Positions 15,654 to 22,908 of a stretch of DNA of 52,203 nucleotides are shown here, piece by piece. Under the pieces are notes generated by a model. That model was not told the DNA's origin, searched no databases, and saw only the letters and a list, made by a program, of their open reading frames with translations. Source of the stretch: Eubacterium sp. (GTDB taxonomy: Bacteria > Bacillota > Clostridia > Oscillospirales > Acutalibacteraceae). A program made the position numbers and the translations under genes. The stretch's first letter is position 1. Each line of letters opens with the position of its first letter. Location: NCBI GenBank assembly GCA_017450645.1, contig JAFSTE010000026.1, positions 1-52,203 of the forward strand, written 5' to 3'.

Positions 15654-16829
15654 TTAATGATGGAACAGTCTTATGCCTGTCATCGCCATAGCGATACCGT
15701 GCTCGTCGCAGCACTCGATAACATTTTCGTCCCTTACCGAGCCGCCGGGCTGCGCGATATACTTAACGCCCGATTTTACAGCGCGCTCGATATTATCCTC
15801 AAACGGGAAGAACGCGTCCGAACCGAGAGCGACATTATCCATCTTTTTATGCCACTCAGCCTTCTCTTCAGCGGTGAAGGGCTCGGGGCGGGTGGTGAAG
15901 TATCTCTGCCATACGCCGTCCTTTAAAAGCTCGTCATAATCGTCGCTGATATAAAGGTCGATAGCGTTATCGGCGTCGCATTTTCTGACGCCGTCAGTGA
16001 ACGGCAGATTAAGCACCTTCTCGTTTCTCCTGAGCCAGAGCATATCCGCCTTGTTACCCGCCATACGGGTGCAGAGAATTCTGCTCTGCTGACCTGCGCC
16101 AACGCCGAGCGTCTGGCCGCCCTTTGCATACACAACCGAATTTGACTGGGTGTACTTAAGCGTAATCATAGAGATAAGCAGGTCGATTTTAGCAATCTCG
16201 GGGATATCCTTAACCTTAGTCGGCATATCGTCAAAGAGGTCCATAGTAATCTTTGCGTTATTGCGCTTTTGCTCAAACTTAATGCCGAAAACCTGCTTGG
16301 TTTCCATCTCCTCGGGAACATAGTCGGGGTCAATCTTAATCACGAGGAAGTTGCCCCTTCTCTTGCTCTTGAGTATCTCGAGCGCCTCGTCCGTATAACT
16401 CGGAGCGATAATGCCGTCGGAAACCTCTTTTTGAAGGAAGGTCGCAACCGAAGCGTCGCAGGTATCCGAAAGCGCAACAAAGTCGCCGAAAGAGGACTGA
16501 CGGTCGCAGCTTCTCGCCCTTACATAAGCGGTAGCAACAGGTGAAAGCTCGAGTCCGTCGGGCACCATACAAACCTTACGGTCGATATCCGACAGCGGCT
16601 GTGCAACAGCAGCGCCCGCAGGCGAAACATGCTTAAACGAAGCCGCGCTTGCAAGACCGGTAGCCTCTTTAAGCTCCTTTACAAGCTGCCACGAATTAAA
16701 CGCGTCAAGAAGATTGATATAACCTGCCGCGCCGTTTAAAATTTCAAACGGCAGCTCCTGTCCGTCCATATGGATTCTTGCAGGGTTTTGATTTGGGTTA
16801 CAGCCGTATTTAAGTTTATATTCCGTCAT
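15654..16829 (-). CDS. purH: stand-alone AICAR transformylase (PurH C-terminal type)
   Basis: A 391-residue enzyme that formylates AICAR from 10-formyl-THF in purine synthesis. It has LKYGCNPNQNPA, NGAAGYINLLDAFNSWQLV and the catalytic Lys-His in SFKHVSPAGAA. The IMP cyclohydrolase domain that precedes this in bifunctional PurH is absent, so ring closure must come from another gene. The ATG at 16829 (GGAGGA upstream) is preferred over the GTG directly before it. A promoter at 16873-16901 drives it, with purA downstream. Confidence 0.92.
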   Translation of the reverse strand: MTEYKLKYGCNPNQNPARIHMDGQELPFEILNGAAGYINLLDAFNSWQLVKELKEATGLASAASFKHVSPAGAAVAQPLSDIDRKVCMVPDGLELSPVATAYVRARSCDRQSSFGDFVALSDTCDASVATFLQKEVSDGIIAPSYTDEALEILKSKRRGNFLVIKIDPDYVPEEMETKQVFGIKFEQKRNNAKITMDLFDDMPTKVKDIPEIAKIDLLISMITLKYTQSNSVVYAKGGQTLGVGAGQQSRILCTRMAGNKADMLWLRRNEKVLNLPFTDGVRKCDADNAIDLYISDDYDELLKDGVWQRYFTTRPEPFTAEEKAEWHKKMDNVALGSDAFFPFEDNIERAVKSGVKYIAQPGGSVRDENVIECCDEHGIAMAMTGIRLFHH

Positions 16830-16872
16830 CACAAAGTCCTCCGAAACCTTTTATTAAATTTAATACCCTGCT

Positions 16873-16901
16873 ATTTTACAATACTTCATTGAAAAATGCA
16901 A
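16873..16901 (-). promoter_or_regulatory. sigma-A promoter of purH (and probably purA)
   Basis: TTGCAT, 17-base spacer, TAAAAT on the minus strand; its -35 overlaps the -35 region of the divergent promoter at 16889-16917. No purine riboswitch was recognised in the 44-base leader. Confidence 0.65.
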
Positions 16902-16917
16902 GATAACATATTATAAT
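16889..16917 (+). promoter_or_regulatory. sigma-A promoter of the ATP-grasp/YdeI cluster
   Basis: TTGAAA, 17-base spacer, perfect TATAAT, 21 bases from the start at 16939. Confidence 0.75.
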
Positions 16918-16938
16918 AAATTAAAAGTAGGTGAAAAA

Positions 16939-17757
16939 ATGACAGGAATTTTAGTGGTTAACGCCCATCTAAACGGCGAAAAATTTGACACCTTGCACAA
17001 GCATTTGGTCGAGTGCGCTAATCGTATAGGTATAATGCTGAAAATTAAAAATAATTTTGAAATGCCGTTTTGTGACGAAAAGGCGGATTTTGTGCTGTTC
17101 TGGGACAAGGATGTAAGCCTTGCAAAAAGCCTTGAAAACAAAGGGTTTAAGGTGTTTAACAGCGCGAGCTCAATCGAGCTTTGCGACGACAAGGCGAAAA
17201 CCTATCTCGCCCTCGAGGGCAGGTTTAAGCAGCCTAAAACTTATATCGCGCCGCTGTCATTTTTCGAGTGCGATTACACGGATTTCGTTAAAAGCGCAGC
17301 CGAAAAACTCGGCTATCCGCTCGTGTTTAAAGAGCGTTTCGGCTCGTTTGGCGAGCAGGTTTATCTATGTGAAAACGAAGCCGAAGTGCTGTCAAAAATC
17401 AGCGGCAAGCCGTTTATTTTACAGCAGTTTATTTCAGTGTCACGCGGCGAGGACAAGCGCCTTGAAATCGTAGGCGACAAATGCGTTGCGGCTATGAAAA
17501 GGAGTAATAACAGCGACTTTCGCTCTAACATAACCAACGGCGGCACCGCCGAGCCATACACGCCGAGCGACGAGGAAATCGCCCTCGCAGTCGGAGCGTG
17601 CAAAGCGCTCGGGCTAACCTTCGGCGGGGTGGATATTCTGAACGGCGGCTATGTGTGCGAAGTTAACTCGAACGCGCATATTATTAACATTATGAACGCC
17701 ACGGGTATTGATGTTGCGCCCTTTATCTTCGACGAAATCAAGCGGAATTTGAGGTAA
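16939..17757 (+). CDS. RimK-like ATP-grasp ligase 1
   Basis: A 272-residue ATP-grasp protein of the RimK/alpha-glutamate-ligase group: an N-terminal domain (1-90), SSIELCDDKAKTYLAL before the ATP-grasp fold, LVFKERFGSFGEQVYLC (ATP-binding Lys and Gly-rich loop), ILQQFISVSRGEDKRLEIVGD, and metal-binding VCEVNSNAHI. These ligases join an amino acid to a carboxylate using ATP. AGGTG precedes the ATG. YdeI follows after two bases and a second ligase after that. The substrate is unknown; no small precursor peptide was found. Confidence 0.88.
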   Translation: MTGILVVNAHLNGEKFDTLHKHLVECANRIGIMLKIKNNFEMPFCDEKADFVLFWDKDVSLAKSLENKGFKVFNSASSIELCDDKAKTYLALEGRFKQPKTYIAPLSFFECDYTDFVKSAAEKLGYPLVFKERFGSFGEQVYLCENEAEVLSKISGKPFILQQFISVSRGEDKRLEIVGDKCVAAMKRSNNSDFRSNITNGGTAEPYTPSDEEIALAVGACKALGLTFGGVDILNGGYVCEVNSNAHIINIMNATGIDVAPFIFDEIKRNLR

Positions 17758-17759
17758 AA

Positions 17760-18329
17760 ATGGAAGAAAAAAACACTTTTTATACTGCCAGCCGTCAGGA
17801 GTGGCGCGACTGGTTTTTACAAAACTTTAAAACCGAAAGTGAAATATGGTTCGTCTTCCCGACAAAAAGCTCTGAGGACGCGGCGCTCTCGTATAACGAC
17901 GCGGTCGAGGAGGCGCTGTGCTTCGGCTGGATTGACGGCGTGGCTGGCACGCTCGACGATACGCACCACATAAGGCGCTTTACTCCGAGAAGGGCGGGAA
18001 GTCCCTACTCGCAACCGAACATCGAACGCCTTATATGGCTCGATAAAAACGGGCTTATTCACCCCGAAATCCGACCTTCGGTTGAGGAGGTTATAAGCAC
18101 TCCCTTCGTGTTCCCTCAGGATATTATCGAAAGACTAAAAGAGGACGAAACCGTATGGAACAACTACAACGGTTTTTCCGAGCCGTACAAGCGTATCCGC
18201 GTAGCATATATTGACGCTGCGCGCAAGCGGCCCGACGAATTCGAAAAAAGGCTTGATAATTTTATCCGAAAAACGCGTGAAAACAAGCTGATTGTCGGCT
18301 ACGGCGGCATCGAAAAATACTATAAATAA
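17760..18329 (+). CDS. YdeI/OmpD-associated family protein
   Basis: A 189-residue protein with the family pattern: FYTASRQEWRDWF at the start, EIWFVFPTK, SYNDAVEEALCFGWIDG (about 45-61), IRRFTPRRAGSPYS and WNNYNGFSEPYKR. Family members are linked by annotation to bacteriocin protection, but the chemistry is unknown. It starts two bases after ligase 1 and ligase 2 begins 16 bases after its end, so all three are one transcript. The ATG overlaps the GGTAAAA end of the previous gene. Confidence 0.85.
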   Translation: MEEKNTFYTASRQEWRDWFLQNFKTESEIWFVFPTKSSEDAALSYNDAVEEALCFGWIDGVAGTLDDTHHIRRFTPRRAGSPYSQPNIERLIWLDKNGLIHPEIRPSVEEVISTPFVFPQDIIERLKEDETVWNNYNGFSEPYKRIRVAYIDAARKRPDEFEKRLDNFIRKTRENKLIVGYGGIEKYYK

Positions 18330-18345
18330 CAAAACGGGGGCAGAT

Positions 18346-19071
18346 TTGAAAACAGTATTAGTTTATTCAGCAGAAGAAGCTCAGCGCAACGCCTTTGCGG
18401 TAAAAAAGTTTAAGGATTTGCTCGGCGCAGAGCTTGTAACGCCCGATTATCGGGGCGAAGCGGACATAGTTATCAACCGCTCGAACGACTATAAAATCGC
18501 AGAATATTATGAAAGCAGGGGCACTCGCGTATTCAACCCCTGCGCTTTTACACGCCTTGCTAACGACAAGCAGGCGACCTATGATTTTATGCAGCAAAAC
18601 GGTATTGAAATTATGCCCACGCGCTACCGCACCCCTCCGTTTGTAAAAAAGCCGCTTGACGGTCACGGCGGCAAGGGCGTTATTATGTGCCAAAGCGCCG
18701 ACGAATACGAGGAAAATATGGTGTGCCAGAAACCCGCAAGCGACCTCGGGCGCGACCTGCGCGTATGGGTGCTCGGCGATGAAATAAAAGCGGCTATGCT
18801 GAGGGTCAGCGACAGCGATTTTCGCTCGAACTTCTGTCTCGGCGGCAGAGCCGAAAGGTACGACCTAAGTGCAGATGAAACCGCGCAAATAAAAAAAATA
18901 ATCTCCTTAGTTTCAGGAGATTATTACGGTATAGATTTTGTTTTTAACGACGGTAAAATCGTGTTCAACGAACTCGAGGACGCGGTCGGCGCGCGTATGC
19001 TCTACGAATACGGCGAGGGCGACATCCTGGGCGATTACTGTGAGTATATCAAGCGCGAAACGGCGTTATGA
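18346..19071 (+). CDS. RimK-like ATP-grasp ligase 2
   Basis: A 241-residue ATP-grasp protein: FTRLANDKQATYDFMQQNGI, PPFVKKPLDGHGGKGVIMC (ATP-binding), GRDLRVWVLGDEIKAAMLRVS, DFRSNFCLGG and metal site IVFNELEDAVGARM. The TTG at 18346 is chosen because GGGGG lies six bases upstream; an in-frame ATG at 18292 would overlap YdeI by 38 bases and lacks a site. It shares the DSDFRSN motif with ligase 1 but is otherwise diverged. The metal site has Glu-Asp where ligase 1 has Asn-Asn-type residues, hinting at a different substrate. Confidence 0.82.
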   Translation: MKTVLVYSAEEAQRNAFAVKKFKDLLGAELVTPDYRGEADIVINRSNDYKIAEYYESRGTRVFNPCAFTRLANDKQATYDFMQQNGIEIMPTRYRTPPFVKKPLDGHGGKGVIMCQSADEYEENMVCQKPASDLGRDLRVWVLGDEIKAAMLRVSDSDFRSNFCLGGRAERYDLSADETAQIKKIISLVSGDYYGIDFVFNDGKIVFNELEDAVGARMLYEYGEGDILGDYCEYIKRETAL

Positions 19072-19440
19072 TGACCTTTTCTCCGCCTCGAAATACGCAT
19101 AGTGACCCATCGTGTGGTACGAATTTACATTAAATATATCCTTAAGTTCGCTCCTGAAGGAGTCATACGGCTTAAGGCAGGCTACGAGCTTGCCGCCGTC
19201 TTTGAGCACTCGTGAGATTTCCTCGAGTGCTTTCTTTGTATTCTTAATCTTATGCAGTTTTTTGCAAAATACGATATCTACGCTGTTGTCAAACTGCGGG
19301 ATTGTTCCGTCAACATCCTTAAGAGTGTCCACCTGGGCGTTTTTAAACTCGCCGTCGAGATTGCTCCTCAAATCGAGAATTACGCCGTCAAAATCCTTAG
19401 GAATATACGCTAATGTTTTTTCTAAAACTTCCTTTTTCAT
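19066..19440 (-). CDS. short, degenerate class I methyltransferase-like protein
   Basis: A 124-residue protein: VDIVFCKKLHKIKNTKKALEEISRVLKDGGKLVACL matches motifs IV-V of SAM-dependent methyltransferases, but the Gly-rich motif I is replaced by VILDLRSNLDGEF and the usual N-terminal helices are short. SAM binding is doubtful. It has its own promoter and AGGTGAT upstream of the ATG at 19440, so it is probably expressed. Its stop overlaps the end of ligase 2 by six bases, tail to tail. Confidence 0.7.
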   Translation of the reverse strand: MKKEVLEKTLAYIPKDFDGVILDLRSNLDGEFKNAQVDTLKDVDGTIPQFDNSVDIVFCKKLHKIKNTKKALEEISRVLKDGGKLVACLKPYDSFRSELKDIFNVNSYHTMGHYAYFEAEKRSS

Positions 19441-19455
19441 CAAATCACCTATTTA

Positions 19456-19483
19456 ATTATACCACAAAAACAATATTTGTAAA
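19456..19483 (-). promoter_or_regulatory. promoter of the methyltransferase-like gene
   Basis: TTTACA, 16-base spacer, TATAAT with TGG extension on the minus strand. Confidence 0.6.
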
Positions 19484-19491
19484 TGTTAATG

Positions 19492-19520
19492 TGGACTTTT
19501 TGCTGCGAATATATTATAAT
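19492..19520 (+). promoter_or_regulatory. promoter of ddl-murF
   Basis: TGGACT, 17-base spacer, perfect TATAAT; leader of about 55 bases before ddl. Confidence 0.6.
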
Positions 19521-19582
19521 ATACAAAGATTGTTTATGCGTCGCTTAACCGATTATCTACCGGCGCAAAAGGGAGAATACTT

Positions 19583-20608
19583 ATGGATATAGTTGTACTT
19601 GCAGGCGGAACAAGCACAGAACGCGATGTTTCGTTAATTACGGGTAAAAATGTTACTAAGGCGCTCAGGGCAAACGGCCACAGGGCGACGCTGCTCGACG
19701 TCTTTATGGGATACGAGGGCGACACCGACTCGTTTTTTGACACGGACGGAATCGACGAAACCCAGAAAATCAGCGAAACCGACCCAGATATTAAGGGCAT
19801 TTTAGCATCGCGCAAGGGCGACGAAAAAGGACTTTTCGGCAAGAATGTTCTTAATCTTTGTAAGGCGGCTGATATTGTATTTGTTGCGCTTCACGGCGAG
19901 GACGGCGAGGACGGCAAGGTACAGGCGACCTTCGACCTTATGGGCATTAAATATACGGGCTCGGGCAGTTTCGGCTCTGCGCTTGCTATGAACAAATATG
20001 TGTCAAAGGAGCTTATGGACGCTCACGGCATTTTAAACGCAAAATATATGATTACCAAGGGCAAGGAGAATGCTCCCGCATTTCCGCTTCCCTGCGTAAT
20101 TAAGCCGTTTTCTGGCGGCTCGAGCGTTGGCGTATCAATAGTTACAAACAAGGACGAGTACACCGCGGCGCTCAAACAGGCTGCGCAGTACGAAAACGAT
20201 ATTATTATCGAGGAATACATAAAAGGCAGGGAGTTTTCGCTCGGTATTCTGGGCGGCACTCCCCTTCCGCCGATTGAGATTATACCTAAAGAGGGCTTTT
20301 ACGATTACAAAAACAAGTATCAGGAGGGTATGACTATCGAAATCTGCCCCGCTGAACTTAGCGACGAGCTTACTAAGAAAATGCAAAACGCTGCGCTCAG
20401 TGTGTTTAAGGCGCTCGAGCTTGATGTTTACGGCAGAATTGATTTTATCTTAAAAGAAGGCACTAAGGATTTTTACTGTCTTGAGGCTAACTCGCTTCCC
20501 GGTATGACGGCGCTCAGCCTGCTTCCGCAGGAGGCAAAAGCGGCGGGCATCGAATATAACGAGCTTTGCGAAAAAATTATCGAGCTGTCGCTCAAAAAGT
20601 ACGAATAA
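19583..20608 (+). CDS. ddl: D-alanine--D-alanine ligase
   Basis: A 341-residue ATP-grasp enzyme that makes D-Ala-D-Ala for peptidoglycan. It has LAGGTSTERDVSL at the start, VALHGEDGEDGKVQATFDLMGIKYTGSG, VIKPFSGGSSVGVS and the metal site DFYCLEANSLPGMT. The region DYKNKYQEGMTIEICPAEL is close to the usual D-Ala ligase loop. AGGGAGA precedes the ATG. MurF, which uses the product, follows after 27 bases. Confidence 0.95.
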   Translation: MDIVVLAGGTSTERDVSLITGKNVTKALRANGHRATLLDVFMGYEGDTDSFFDTDGIDETQKISETDPDIKGILASRKGDEKGLFGKNVLNLCKAADIVFVALHGEDGEDGKVQATFDLMGIKYTGSGSFGSALAMNKYVSKELMDAHGILNAKYMITKGKENAPAFPLPCVIKPFSGGSSVGVSIVTNKDEYTAALKQAAQYENDIIIEEYIKGREFSLGILGGTPLPPIEIIPKEGFYDYKNKYQEGMTIEICPAELSDELTKKMQNAALSVFKALELDVYGRIDFILKEGTKDFYCLEANSLPGMTALSLLPQEAKAAGIEYNELCEKIIELSLKKYE

Positions 20609-20635
20609 TTCAGCAAAACCATACGGAGAGTTATT

Positions 20636-22012
20636 ATGAATAAGCTTAAGCTTTCTGAAATTGTAAAAAACATCGACTGCACCTGCGAATTTGACAAAGA
20701 TATTGATATTCTTGATGTCAACACCGACACGCGCACTACAAAATCGGGCGACCTGTTTATCGCGCTTGTGGGCGAAAAGTTTGACGGTCACGACTATGCG
20801 GGTAAAGCTGTTGAAAGCGGCGCGGTTGCGCTTGTATGCTCAAAGCCCGTTGAGGCGAGCGTGCCCGTAATCCTTGTTCCCGACACCGAAAAGGCGCTGC
20901 AGCAGATTGCGGCGTACTACCTTACGACGCTTGACATCAAGGTCGTTGCGGTAACGGGCAGTAACGGCAAGACCACTACGCGCAATATGATTACCCGCGT
21001 GCTTAAGACCAAGTACAGCGTTTACTCTACCAAAAAGAATTTTAATAACGAAATCGGGCTGCCGAAAAGCGTTTTAGAGCTCGACAACAGCTACGACATC
21101 GCCGTACTTGAGATGGGTATGAACCACCTCGGCGAAATCAGCACGCTTACTAATATCGCTAAGCCCGACCTCGCGGTTATAACAAATATCGGCAAGGCGC
21201 ATATCGGCAACCTCGGCTCTCAGGAAAATATCTGTAAGGCGAAATTCGAGATACTCGAGGGGCTCAAAGCGGGCGGCACAATAGTGCTAAACGCCGACGA
21301 TCCGTATCTTTACAGCGCCGACACAAAGGGCTTTAAAAGGGCGTTAATCGGTTTTGACAGCTCGAAAAATCCGGATGTTCTCGCCGAGGATATCAAGTCC
21401 TGCGGCGACGGCACGAGCTTTACCGTAATATATAACGGCGAAAAAACAGAGGGCTTTATTTCACTGCCCGGCAAATACAATATTGCTAACCTGCTCGAAG
21501 CGGTACGCTGCGGCATTTACTTCGGTATTGATGTTAAGAGCGCGGTTGACGCCGTATCGGACTATCAGCCCGAGGCGAACAGGACGGACGTTGTCGAAAA
21601 AGGCGGCGTGTTTATCATCAGGGATTACTACAACTCCTCCCCCGACTCGGCGAGAGTCGGACTCGAAACGCTAAAGACATATAACGACAGCGGCAAGAAA
21701 TACGCGCTGCTCGGCGAAATGCTCGAGCTCGGCGACTTCAGCGCGGCGGAGCATAAAAAGCTCGGCGAGCTTTGCGCGTCGCACAACCTCGACGGCGTAT
21801 TCTTTATCGGCAAGGACTACCTTTCGTTTGACGAGGGCGTCGGCGAAAAGGCGATTACCTGCCCCGACACCGAGCGCGAATACTTCCTCGAAAAAGTTAA
21901 GGAGTTTGCACAAGGCGGAATTCTACAGCGCGGCGATGTCGTGCTCGTAAAAGGCTCGCGCGGAATGAAAATGGAAGAAGCGTACGAGGTACTGACAAAT
22001 AATCTCGTTTAA
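20636..22012 (+). CDS. murF: UDP-N-acetylmuramoyl-tripeptide--D-alanyl-D-alanine ligase
   Basis: A 458-residue Mur ligase. N-terminal MurF domain with NTDTRTTKSGDLFIAL, ATP-binding VTGSNGKTTTRNM (about 107-119), NFNNEIGLP, LEMGMNHLGEI and the C-terminal DYYNSSPDSARVGLETLK. It adds D-Ala-D-Ala to the UDP-MurNAc tripeptide in the cytoplasm. It is second in the operon with ddl. The stem-loop at 22027-22049 follows it. Confidence 0.95.
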   Translation: MNKLKLSEIVKNIDCTCEFDKDIDILDVNTDTRTTKSGDLFIALVGEKFDGHDYAGKAVESGAVALVCSKPVEASVPVILVPDTEKALQQIAAYYLTTLDIKVVAVTGSNGKTTTRNMITRVLKTKYSVYSTKKNFNNEIGLPKSVLELDNSYDIAVLEMGMNHLGEISTLTNIAKPDLAVITNIGKAHIGNLGSQENICKAKFEILEGLKAGGTIVLNADDPYLYSADTKGFKRALIGFDSSKNPDVLAEDIKSCGDGTSFTVIYNGEKTEGFISLPGKYNIANLLEAVRCGIYFGIDVKSAVDAVSDYQPEANRTDVVEKGGVFIIRDYYNSSPDSARVGLETLKTYNDSGKKYALLGEMLELGDFSAAEHKKLGELCASHNLDGVFFIGKDYLSFDEGVGEKAITCPDTEREYFLEKVKEFAQGGILQRGDVVLVKGSRGMKMEEAYEVLTNNLV

Positions 22013-22026
22013 ATCGCGAAATTATG

Positions 22027-22049
22027 CCCCGCAACTATCGGTTGCGGGG
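22027..22049 (+). terminator. GC-rich hairpin after murF
   Basis: CCCCGCAAC/GTTGCGGGG stem with a five-base loop. No T tract follows, so termination would be weak or Rho-dependent. Confidence 0.4.
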
Positions 22050-22120
22050 TGAATTGTAAAGCAGAATCTATGGAAATATCCCGAAATTTCTGATACATTG
22101 GTATTGAAAGGAGTGATACT

Positions 22121-22762
22121 ATGAATATCGCTACAGCTAACAGGCTACTTGAACTTCGTAAAATGAACGGGTACTCGCAGGATGTGCTCGCCGAAAAAAT
22201 CGGCGTGTCGCGCCAGGCAGTTTCAAAATGGGAGCGCGCGGAATCCTCGCCCGATACGGACAACTTAATCGCGTTGGCAGAGCTTTACGGAATTACGCTG
22301 GACGATTTACTAAACACCACAAAGGACGTGGTCGAAATCACGCCCGAGCCGTCAAAAAAGGACATCAAGGGCAAAGCAAAGTCGCTGCTGTCAAAGGTAA
22401 ACGACTTTGGCATATACCCGAAAACCGCTGCGGCTATGGCAAAATTCCCGTACGCAATTATAATAGTAATATTGTATGTGGGACTTTCGTACGCGTTTAA
22501 AATCTGGCACCCGCTGTGGCTCGTGTTCCTGACAATCCCGATTTATTACCGCATCGCAACCGCGTGCAAGGCAAACAGCAAAAAGGCATTTCTGATGCTG
22601 CTGCCCGTACCCGAGATGACGGTACTTGCGTATCTGATGTGCGGATTTTTCGCCGACGCGTGGGGCTCGATGTGGATACTGTTTCTGATAATCCCGATTT
22701 TCTACTGGGTTGTATCCGTATTTAAAGGCAGCCCGAACGAGCCTAAGGACCCGTCACAGTAA
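22121..22762 (+). CDS. membrane-anchored XRE-family regulator
   Basis: A 213-residue protein: a helix-turn-helix domain at 5-60 (SQDVLAEKIGVSRQAVSKWERAESSPDTDNLIALAELYGITLDDLL), a linker, then three or four membrane segments from about 105 to 200. The HTH-plus-membrane layout is common in Clostridia; the membrane part may sense envelope state. AAAGGAGTG precedes the ATG. It stands alone between the murF hairpin and a terminator. Targets unknown. Confidence 0.85.
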   Translation: MNIATANRLLELRKMNGYSQDVLAEKIGVSRQAVSKWERAESSPDTDNLIALAELYGITLDDLLNTTKDVVEITPEPSKKDIKGKAKSLLSKVNDFGIYPKTAAAMAKFPYAIIIVILYVGLSYAFKIWHPLWLVFLTIPIYYRIATACKANSKKAFLMLLPVPEMTVLAYLMCGFFADAWGSMWILFLIIPIFYWVVSVFKGSPNEPKDPSQ

Positions 22763-22766
22763 AAAC

Positions 22767-22799
22767 AAAACGCTGTATCTTCACGATACAGCGTTTTTA
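22767..22799. terminator. bidirectional intrinsic terminator
   Basis: AAAACGCTGTATC/GATACAGCGTTTT with a five-base loop and T runs on both strands, between the convergent regulator and the pgm operon. Confidence 0.85.
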
Positions 22800-22803
22800 T
22801 TTT

Positions 22804-22899
22804 TTAGTTAAACAGTGCAACCAGTCCCGCGCCGAGTCCGCTTAATGCCATAAGCGCGGCAAGGACGATAGCCACAATTTTAGTCCATCTGTTATACAT
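22804..22899 (-). CDS. 31-residue hydrophobic small protein downstream of pgm
   Basis: The minus strand encodes MYNRWTKIVAIVLAALMALS followed by GLGAGLVALFN and a stop: one membrane segment with a basic start. AGAGGA lies six bases before the ATG, and the ATG is nine bases after the pgm stop, with the terminator right behind. This is the layout of a real co-transcribed small gene. It resembles the very short DUF4044-like membrane proteins of Firmicutes; function unknown. Confidence 0.7.
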   Translation of the reverse strand: MYNRWTKIVAIVLAALMALSGLGAGLVALFN

Positions 22900-22908
22900 A
22901 ATATCCTC

